Source: Ulva prolifera (Eukaryota; Chlorophyta; Ulvophyceae; Ulvales; Ulvaceae). From it: 64,000 nt of DNA. The stretch is from contig CM041200.1 in NCBI GenBank assembly GCA_023078555.1, forward strand, positions 8,548,807 through 8,612,806, read 5' to 3'. Positions 26,001 to 35,700 of the stretch are shown here, piece after piece (position 1 is the first letter of the stretch; the number at the start of each line of letters is the position of its first letter). The translations under genes were made by a program, and so were the position numbers. Under the pieces are notes generated by a model, which ran no database searches, had not been told where the DNA came from, and saw nothing but the letters and a program-made list of their open reading frames with translations.

Positions 26001-29000
26001 CCCGGGAACGAGTGGGGGGTGTAACGCCCCCCCCCCCCCCCCCCCCCGCAAGTGACTACACTCCTGTGTGCCATCGTCAGTTGAATCATATTCGAGCGTG
26101 GCACAGCGGCAGTCCAAGAAATGACTAGAACAGATGTTCGGGCTGCATTGAGGCGGAGCAGGCAGCCTGACTGTGTTCGCACGACTGTGGCCACAGGCAC
26201 TCCCGGGCCGGGCGCGGTCTCCTTGTCTGAACGGCCGTCCAGGGAGGCCCAGGGAGGTGTACTGCCCACCGGGCCCAACAGGCGCGCACGTGCAGACATC
26301 GTGCGGCCGTCCGTGGCCGCACGATGTCTGCACGTGTCTCCCCGCACTCTGTTGGCGACATGCACATGCATGCACACGCATGCATGTGTGCAGTCTCAAG
26401 GGGCGGCCCCTTACGCACCTCGTGGGTCCTGGAATCCGTGACTTAACGTGCGCACACGAGCGGTGTTGGGTCAGCGGCCCGACCACATCGAACAATTCCG
26501 AAAATTCCGGCCTGATGTTCAGCTCTATTCAGGTGTATCAGGTGTGGACAGCAGCCCTACCCATCTGCAAGGCGACGCAGCACAAGTATACACCAGTGTT
26601 GGGTTGCCGTGCAGCATTTCCGGGGCTGCCACCCAGAAATTAGACCTGCATATTCGGAATTGTTCTATGTGATTGGGCCCGATGACCCAACACAGGCGCA
26701 CGCGTGCAGGTGCTTCGCGGCGACCGCGGCGACCGACTCCACGCTCTACGTCTGCGGCGGCATCTCCGCCGACCAGACGGCGCTCAGCGACGCGTTCCGC
26801 CTCGTCTGCGACCGCGGCGCTGACGGCGTCACGTGGGGCTGGCGGCGCCTCCCCGATGTGCCCGTCGCGCGCGTGCATGCCGCCGCCGCCGTCGCCGCCG
26901 GCAAGGTCCACGTCACCGGCGGCTGGGTCGGCGAGCGGCGGCTGCCGGAGCCGCCGGAGGCCGCCCTCGTGCTGCACGAGGAGGAAGGCATGTGGGACGA
27001 GGCGGCGCTGGAGGCCGGCGCGTCACGCGCGCTGTGCGTTGCGCGGTGCGTGACCATTCGTCTTTCGCCCCACGGCTGCGTGCCGTCCGTGTTTCTTGCA
27101 GCACTGCTCTGGTCTAGGTGCGTGGGCGCCGTACGTCACTCATGCGGCCCATGCATGCAGGCTGGCGGTCGCGGGTTGCGGCGATGTGCTGTACGCGCAC
27201 GGTGGCCTCGGGGCAGCGAACGGCGCTGCGGGGGCCCAGGCCCCCCTCGTCCATGACACCTACGCCTTCTCTGCTGACGGCGCCTCTCTCCGCGCCCGGT
27301 CCCTACAGCTGCGCAACCCCGCGTCCACCTGCGCCACAGACGCCGCGCCACGCCCACCCTCGGCAGAGATGTCCCCTGGCCCCTCCACCCCCGAGTCCAC
27401 AGTGCCCTCACAGCCACAACACGCAGTGGATGACAGCTGCGGCCCCAGCGGCCGCACGGCGGGGTCGGCGTGGGAATCGACGGCCACGGCGCACGCGGTG
27501 TCCGTGAGCCCGGCGCAACCACGTGGCGCAGACGCTGACGACGACGGGCTGATGCCGGCTGTCGCAGCGCCATCGATGACCACCTTCGTGAGCCCGTATC
27601 GCGAGATGTCGGCAAACTCCCAGGAGACCGCGATTCTTGAAACGGGGCTGCTCTCTGGCAGTGACGCGCCGCATGTCGACGCATTATCGCAGCCCGATGC
27701 GGCACTGCCGCCGCCGCCGCGGCCGCCGCGCGGCCGCCCGGCCGCCGCGGCCGCGGCGGCCGCGCCGCGGGTGTACGAGCCGCCGCCCAGCGGCCGTGGC
27801 TTTGAGGGCATGAAGCGCAGCGGCAGCATCTCGCGCAGTGTGATGTGGATGCCGCTGCCGGTGTTTGCGTCGGAGGATGCGGACATAGACGCAGACGGGG
27901 ATCCGCCAGGCGGTCCCGCAGTCGACCCACACGCGCTCAACCCATACAGCGCCACCGTCGCCAACGTCTACTCCGACAGCGACTCCGTGCCCAGCGCGTC
28001 CCCGTCCGCAGCACAGCGCCCAGCGCACCGCTCCTTTGGGTGGCAGCAGATGGACGGGGCCGGGGCCGCCGCGCGGCCGTCCCACCCCGCACATGGCTCA
28101 AGCACAGCCGGGCCGCGGGCCGGAGTGCAGGGGATTGACGCGGCGCCGCGGCTCGGGTCGGCGGCGGCGGCGGGGCCGGCGGCGGCGGGCAGCCAGGCGG
28201 CGGTGCGGAAGATCGTACGGCAGCTGGACGGGCTCAAGACGAGCCGGCTTTTTGGGAAGTATGCAGTGGTGAAGGAGCGGCACGTCGGAAGTGCGGACCC
28301 CCCCCCCAGCCTCTGTTTGCCACGGCCACGTCCAATGGTCATCAGACCCTGCACACAGCGTGAGCATGCATGGGTGGACGGGTAGAAGGATGTCCTGTCA
28401 CAGAGGGATTTCACGCTGCGGACTGTGCCTCTCATCACCTACCAGTCCCAGCGCACTGCAAGTGCACCAGGTCTGTTTGGCGCTTTCGTACAATCGCCGC
28501 GCTGCCGGCCGCGCTGCTTGCACGGCGATCTGACCCTGCGTCTCCCCACAGCACAGCATGGTCCGTGGGGAGGCTCGCGCACCGAGCGCCCGCAGCATGC
28601 AGGGCGCTCCGTCATCCAGTTCGCGGTGAAGGGCATGCAGCGCGTCGCGATCAAGTTCTTCGCGGCCGACGCGGCCGGCCGCGCGGCGTTTGACGCGGAG
28701 CGTGAGGCCGTCGCGGACCCCGCGCTCGCGCCGCTGCTCGCGACGGCGCTGCGGGTGTACGACAACGCGGGCGGGGAGTATGTGGACGGCGGCAAGGCGC
28801 CGCTGCCGCCGGCGATCGTGTACGCACGGGGCACGCCGCTCAACGAGCTCGTGACGCAGTTCTGGCAGAGTAACGGGGCCACCGGCGCGGTGGACAGCAG
28901 TGAGTTGCATGCGGTGCGTGCTTCCAGCGGACGCACCTCCGGCAGCGGCCCTTCACAACCCAGGTCGTGCTGAGCGCTTGCTTCCGGATCACGCTTCCGT

Positions 29001-30366
29001 GCCCGCCGTGGTGTCGTCTGTATGTGTTTGCGTGTGCTGCAAAGTGCCTGATTTGCCGGTCGTTTGGGCTGCCCCTAACCGCTGCGCAACTTTGGCGTGA
29101 TGGGCCACCGCGACGCACACCCGTGACTTGCGCTAGTTGCAATTGCTCAGGCTGCTGGCTCCAGTCAAACTTCGCACGGCTGCCATGCCTTTGCATTGCT
29201 TTCCGCCTTGTCCGCCCCCACCCGCACCGCCGAGGTGACCATGCTGTGTGCTGTGCAGCCGCTCGCGTGCGCCGCGCGCTGCCTCGCCGACCTGCACGGC
29301 GCGGGCGTCGTCCACCGCGACGTCCGCGCCGCACACATCCTCTGGCTCCCCGCCTCCGGCCCGGAGCGCCGCGACCGCTGCGCGTTTGTCGACCTCGCGG
29401 CGGCCGTCGCGGCCGGGCGCGAGGTGCCGCTGTCCTACACGCTGGCCTACGCGGCGCCGGAGCTGGTGGAGGCGGACCACCGTGGCCGCAAGCGCGTGGC
29501 TGCGGCGCCGCAGCACGACGAGTGGGCACTCGGGGTGATGATGTATGAGGCACTCACGAGCCACCCCGCATTTGACTTCCTGCGCCTCGGGGAGGACGGG
29601 GTGCGCATCCCTCTCATGATTCATTCTGGGTCTTCTTATTATTATTCACCATTCCTTCATGCTTCGAGACTGATGTGCTGTGATCGGGACTGGCTTGCCT
29701 GCTGGCATCCGCAGACGTTTTACTTGCAGCGACAAATACAGCCACTCACTGTGCGGAGGCTCTTCGTCCAACCCACAATCCATTCAAAACTGTCTAGTGT
29801 CACAGCGGAGGACTCTGCAGTCCCACCATGTGCATCCATGTGCTCTGTGACCAACGCCGTGAGCATGCGTAGCATGAACCCTGTGCATGTTGTCGAACAC
29901 GCATGGTCCCTCCCCCAGATTCCTCCCCCATCTCCCCCACCCCATCGCCCGCTGGCTGCAGGTCGCACAGCTGCTGCGCGGCAAGCACCGGGAGCAGCTG
30001 CCGTGGATGTACCCGGCGCATGTGGAGGCCCTCGGGGCGTTCCGGAAGCCGCTGTGCGGCCTCCTCACCCGCGACCCCGCCTCCCGCCTCACCATGCTCC
30101 AGTTCTACGAGGCCTGCAACCAGGAGCTGTCCGCGTCGACACGCGTCGTGCGCCGGGGCACCGGCTTTGCCGGCGACTCTGAGGTCGTGGCAGGCGGCGG
30201 CGGCGGGGGGACGTCCCCTGGCGGCTCGTGCGATTCCCCGGATGCGTCGGGGTCAGGCGCGATGAGCAAGCGCGAGTGGATCAAGGCGACTGGAAAGGGC
30301 ATCTGGAAGGGGTGGAAGAAGAAGGGCATTGCGCGGACGTCGTTGCCGCATGGACATCATGAGTGA
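23065..30366 (+). CDS. BSU1-type kelch propeller fused to a protein-kinase-like domain (ten exons)
   Basis: Exons 23065-23203, 23561-23632, 24386-24546, 25099-25190, 25637-25948, 26710-27045, 27161-28290, 28603-28913, 29259-29600 and 29962-30366 join in one frame to 1,099 residues; a TGA stands just before the ATG. Six kelch blades fill residues 18 to about 400: HPGARCGHTLTHLPG, GRIGHAAVAIGGALLIHGG, ARYGHSMALLADRYLVVFGG, PGPRCFAATAATDSTLYVCGG, ARVHAAAAVAAGKVHVTGG and LAVAGCGDVLYAHGG. Order and spacing resemble the kelch half of plant BSU1/BSL phosphatases as I remember them. In place of the phosphatase there is a 300-residue Ala/Pro-rich linker and then a kinase fold: VAIK (K765), FDAERE, HRDVRAAH (870-877), FVDLA (D896), AYAAPE, DEWALGVMMYE and DPASRLTM. 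The glycine loop is absent, the catalytic-loop Asn is His, and DFG is DLA, so it may be a pseudokinase. The tail is Lys-rich. All acceptors are GCAG. Confidence 0.8.
26027..26047. repeat. Poly-C tract of 21 bases in kelch-gene intron 5
   Basis: Uninterrupted C on the sense strand of the gene, 80 bases past the exon 5 donor. Confidence 0.9.
26287..26336. repeat. Perfect 22-nt inverted repeat with 6-base loop
   Basis: Arms 26287-26308 and 26315-26336 are exactly complementary (arm begins CACGTGCAGACATCG). It lies in intron 5 of the kelch gene, about 125 bases before the MITE-like element. Confidence 0.9.
26463..26693. mobile_element. MITE-like element with terminal inverted repeats, 231 bp
   Basis: The ends GTGTTGGGTCA and TGACCCAACAC are inverted repeats, with similarity over about 37 bases (both ends include ACAATTCC or its complement). 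It has no coding capacity. It sits wholly in intron 5 of the kelch gene and ends 16 bases before the next exon. No clear target duplication was seen. A related fragment occurs near 38590-38690. It is probably a non-autonomous DNA transposon remnant. Confidence 0.6.
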
Positions 30367-32759
30367 TCGTCGGGGGCCGGTGCGCGGCGGCGCGGACTTC
30401 TTCATGTGGCTGGTTGCAACAGGTGAAAAATACAATCACGATCGGGTGCATGCTGTTTGCGGGTCCTGGTGGGTGCTGCGGCGTCCAGTGGAGTGGCGCT
30501 GTCCACATCGCTCAGATCTCCTCGCGACGCTGATGGGGCAATGCGGGCGGTTTGTCACGGAGTGCAGGCAGGCAGGCAGCGCCGCACGGAGCTTGCGTGT
30601 CTGATCGACCGCAGCGTATATCATCCACCGCAGCGGCCAGTGGGAACTGTGGCTAGTAGCCACTGGCTACGCAGACTCGCGCCGCTGCCACTTCTGCGTG
30701 CTTGGGTGTATGCGTCTGCGGCCGAAGCATCATAGGCTTTTTTTTCCCGTCAACGTTTTTTGGGTCTTCATACGCGGAACTACCCCTGTATGAGGTGGTG
30801 TCCTGCGTTTATGAGGGCCCTGTGCTGTGGTTTGCGGCTGCGGTGCGGCTGCAGTGCGAGTGTCTCCGTTCCAGGTGTCCAAGGTGACCATGAGATGCCT
30901 GGGATAAAAGCATTGCGAAAACGCAAAGAATGGTATGGTCGCTGCGTGCATATATTGACTAGACCACGGAATATATTACGATTTTCTTTCCCGGCGACGC
31001 CCATACATTGCATTGTTTGATGACGTGTGCGACAGAGTTCTGTGGGATTTGCGGTGCGATTGGGCTATCAGCTGTGGGTGGAGCGTGCCTTAAGCATGGT
31101 CGGATTGGGGTTCCAGGAACCAACTTGGAGGGTTTGCCGGTTGGGGGCGGACATCTGCATTGGGCCTGCAGTGCCAGGTATTTCTACACAATGCACTGTC
31201 ATTCTCCCTGGGAACAAAAGATGTGTTTTGAGTTCAATTTCGGGCGGCCATTGCTGTATAATCGTCGTGCAATGCTGCATTGGAGCATGGCTTCCTATCT
31301 CCAGATGGTTGGTAGGTATCCGTCCCTCCAAAGTACGTGTAACCGTTAACTGTGAACCGGCGTCAAATGCTCCAGACTTGGTGTACAGGCTCGCTAATTT
31401 GGTGTCTTGGGTGGTTTCAGCGTATAGTACATGTGTAACATTGTGTGCTACTAGTAGTCATCTGGTAGGCTGGCACGAACGCGGACATAGATGGCTGCTT
31501 AGAGATGTACGCTGAAACGGATCGTGGTGTGTACCTCGTTCACAAAGGTAGCTCTGTCCGTAGATCGTAACAGATCTATTCCTTATAAACAGTACAGTAA
31601 AACGTTACTTAAAGCACATTCATGAGGCAACTCCGCAGCCCGGTGTGCCCCCTGGCCACTGCCCCAACATGTCGGGACTGCCTCCTGCATTCCACACCAT
31701 ACGCACTGCCTCCTGCACCTACGCCACAGCTCTGGAGACCACAATCACACCTCCGTTTCAGGAGGTCGTGGGTTCGATTCTGCATGCGCTTTGGGGAATC
31801 GAAACGGCCGTACGTGACCACCTCGCTTAGCACAGGAGGAGGCCCTGTGAGTTGCGTGCGGTCGTCTGAGGGGAGTTTCCAGGTGGTTTACCCCTTCGGC
31901 ATATGTGGTCCCGTTGATTCGGAGTTGTCAATGTCCAATAGGATACGGCTCAGTAAATTCAGATTTACTTTACTTTACAATCGGCTGCATGGACAGCTCC
32001 TGTCCTAGTGTAAAGTAAAGTAAATCTGAATTTACTGACGTATCCTATTGGACGTTGGCAACTCCGAATTAAGTGTGTTTCAAGGACAACGCCAGAGAGG
32101 CAGGCGGCACCGCAGGGCACAGACATGGGCACCAGCCTGTCCTGGTATGTCTGTAGCAGTCTCTCCTGTCCAGATCCGACAGGAAAACTGCCAAACAGCA
32201 CTGCAAGCTGCACACTCATGTTGCCCCAGCACACCCTCTTTGCCACTCCTGTCACCAGTTGGCTGACGAACAAGGCTTGTGGGCCGAGTCGTGGCGTCTA
32301 TTCTCGTGCAGTGCCATGCATCAGTTGGATTGGAAGTCTGTGCTGGCACAGTACAGGCACGCCATGAAATAGTTTTGTTGATGTGGCTGTGCGGAGCTGT
32401 TCTGAATGATTAAGCTTGCTGCGGTACAGGTCTGTGTGGATCGATCATGACCGCCAATGCCCCATTGTGAAGGGAGGGTTGGGGATGATTCGGCTGCCAG
32501 TGACGGCGCCGCCGTGGCGACAAGGTCAGGCAGAGCGCCAGCACGCCCGCCTTTCAAGCGAGGCCAACGTTCGGCGAGATGCTGAGCATCAGACCAGCGG
32601 CGCCTGCTTGGAGATACGAATACTTACATACACTGTTTGTTGATTTAGTGGTAGGGAACATACCTCAACTTCGTGACAGAGTGTTGCGCCGCATCCTGCA
32701 CCCGTGTTCAGCAGGCCAATTGGCCACCGTGTTGTGGACCTGTGCGCGGTATCTCAGCC
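30367..32759. other. Gene-free stretch between the kelch gene and NOG2
   Basis: It holds the 3' UTR of the kelch gene, a strong fold-back element at 31917-32069 and presumably the NOG2 promoter. The open frame at 31027-31515 has no recognisable features and is treated as chance. Confidence 0.5.
31917..32069. repeat. Fold-back (hairpin) element, 61-63 bp arms, 29-base loop
   Basis: Left arm 31917-31979 and right arm 32009-32069 are complementary apart from two substitutions, both tolerated as G-U pairs in RNA, and a 2-base bulge. Arms begin ATTCGGAGTTG and end TTTACTTTACTTTACA at the loop. The stretch is clearly AT-richer than its surroundings. It could be a fold-back MITE or a transcribed hairpin. 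Confidence 0.9.
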
Positions 32760-35700
32760 ATGGCGAAGACAGCCAAAGATGCCAAGAAGCCGAAGCATGG
32801 CATGGATAAGAATCGGGAGAACAAGGAGACCGGGAGCATGCGCTCCGCGGCAACAGTGCGCTCATTGAATCATCGACAATCATGCAGAGCTAGGCTCGGA
32901 TCATGCACGCGCATCTGTCAATGGACAAGGGAATCTGTAGTTGCTGCGTGCATGCTTTGACTTCCACCGATCGGGCTGTACTGTGTCCGTTCAGGGCATG
33001 CTGGCACAAACTGGCGACTTGCAATAGCGTTGCTGTCCATGATGACAGGGAGCTGCGTTCAGCCGGCCAGAAACAATACAATGATGATGTACTGTATATT
33101 TTTGTATCGTAAAGCGTGCAACTGAGAAGATCTGTTGCTGCGCAGGTCCGTCGTCTCAAGATGTACAACTCTGGACGCCCTGTGCGTGACAAGAAGGGCA
33201 AGATCGTGTCCCAAGACCTTCAGAGCAAAGAGCTTCCCACGACTAGGATCGTCCCGGACCGGCGATGGTTCGGCAACACTCGAGTCGTTGGACAGAAGCA
33301 GCTGCAGTCATTTCGCGAACAGATGGCTGGCAAGGCCGACAGCCCGTTCGCAGTGCTCCTGAGGCAGCGCAAGCTCCCGCTGCAGGTAAATACGCACCTG
33401 TGTCCGGTTTAAAGTCCACGCGACGAGGAGCGCATGCTTCGTAGCTCGCGGCGTGCCCATCACTTCACCGCTGAGTGCCCTGTTTGTAGACAGCCCTGCA
33501 GAGATGTTTTGTGACAAAGCCCGGTATCAAACGCTTCCACGAGTGAGTGCTTCAGCCGTTTAGATGTTTCGTGCCAAGACATGTTCGATGTTGTGTTGGT
33601 ATTTCACCACCGCCCATGCATTCTGTTCACTGAGTGCCTGTTTGCAGCTCCTAGAGGACCCGGAGGCGAAGGTAGACGCCAAGCGCAAGCGCAAGGACGT
33701 GCTGAGGCAGTTCTCCTTCGCGGAGACGTTCGGCTCCAAGTCTGGGCAGCGCCAGAAGCGTCCCCGCATCTCTGCAGAGGCTTATGAAGAGCTCGTGGCG
33801 CATGCAGAGGTACACCCCCCACCTCACTCGCACAGGCCATTACATGGCAGAATGATGCATCGAACTCACGGCATCAGGAGAACTACACAGCACATAGCTA
33901 GGGCACTGATGCAGCGCAGCCTCGTCAGCACGCCAACCGTGCTCTCTCGAGTTCTAGCAGCCCAAGAATTCTGGTGGTGCATGTTCCGCACGATGTCACC
34001 TGCTCCCGGTCTCCTCACATGATCTGCAATCATCGCGAGCGAATGCACCACTCATGGGCACCTGGAACAGCACCACAAATACAGTGAATGCCTGTGCCGG
34101 TGCAGAAGGCAACGTTGACCCACTGCGATGCACACTGCTGACTCACTGTCCGCCTGCTGCGCAGGAACAAGAGAAGGGGTACTTGGAGAGCGTCGAGGGC
34201 GGCGACGACGCCTACGCCACGAAGCACCTGCGAGAGTTTGCCACGGTGAGCCCCCGCAGCTGCCCCATCTGCGTGGTTGCGTGTGTGCTGCAGCCTGCAC
34301 ACGCTTCTGGCGCTTCTGTCTCTCGCCTGGCCTGCTTCCTCACACACCTATCCTGCTTCCTCACACCACTATCCCGAGACGAACGCCGACGTCAAATTCG
34401 GATGACTAGAGTCCGGCCTGCAGCTTGAGCAGCAGCGGTAGCACACAGCCTCCGCTTGTAAGCTGGGACGTAGGGAACACGTGATTAGAAGCGCTCTCCA
34501 CATGAGCATGTGAGCAGCCCATCGCGAAGGGCATGCTGCCCATGGGGTGGTGCTCAACAACGGGTGTGGTATGCATGGCGGCGATGCGTGCAGGTGAAGC
34601 AGAAGTACCTGGACAAGGGCCAGTCGAAGCGCATCTGGGGGGAGCTGTACAAAGTCATCGACTCCTCGGACGTCGTCATCCAGGTGCCCCCCACTCCCCA
34701 CCGCCATGACGTCTCATCTCCGCTCCTGCTGTCGCAGCACACCTCTGCGCTGCGCATGCATGCAGCCACACATGTGCATGGGCACCCCACGCATGCGCAC
34801 ATGCACGGACTCCACGGCGCCCAGGTGACCGCCCGTATTCCAGCACAGCACAGTACAGCACGCCCCGCGCGGCGCAGGCACGTGCTCAAACCTGACGATG
34901 CATACTCAACAATTGTCCACGCCCAAAAACCAGCTGGTGCGTGCTTGTGCCCCCCCCCCCCCCCCCCCCCTTGTTGTCCACACGAGACTGAATGCATGCT
35001 GTGCAGGTGCTCGACGCACGGGACCCTGACGGGACGCGGTGCACCTTCCTGGAGCAGCACCTCCGCAAGAACCACCGCGAGAAGCACCTCATCCTGCTGC
35101 TGAACAAGATCGACCTCGTGCCGCCCCGCGTAACGCGCGCGTGGCTGAGGCGGCTCAGCGCCGATTTCCCGGTGCTCGCGTTCCGGTCGGGCCTGACCAA
35201 GGCGTTTGGCAAGGGCGCGCTGATCAGCCTGCTGCGCCAGATCGCGCGCCTGCGCAGCGACAAGAAGGCGATCTCGGTCGGATTCATCGGGTACCCGAAC
35301 GTCGGCAAGTCGAGTGTGATCAACACGCTGCGCACGAAAAAGGTGCGCGGCTCTCACTCAACAAAACACCCGAGGCCCCCCCGCCGTTCCACCGCATCTG
35401 TTCCGGTCCATCGCAAACCCATCAGCTGCCGCGTGCCCCTTCAAACGCGCCGCGATGCCAGCGGCCGCGGCCCCAGGCCCGTGCCGCCTGTGCCACTTCA
35501 CCACACATGCAACTGCGACTCAATCATCTGCCAGCATCTGCGGGGCCACACACCCCGTGCGTCGCCACGTGCCGGCCACGGCCCAACCACACCCGGCCGC
35601 CGAGGTACAGGTGTGCCGGTCACATAGAGGAATTAAATTTTTTTTAGCTTTGATCTCTGAATGGCAGATGTAACAATTCTCCAAGGCGACGATACACTGG

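Noticed and set aside
31027-31515. 162-codon + strand frame between the kelch gene and NOG2
   Set aside because: No recognisable domain, ordinary intergenic composition and no splice partners.
31762-31786. tRNA B-box-like GGTTCGATTC
   Set aside because: No matching A box, no acceptor stem and no paired T-arm; it may be a trace of a tRNA-derived SINE but is not enough to call.
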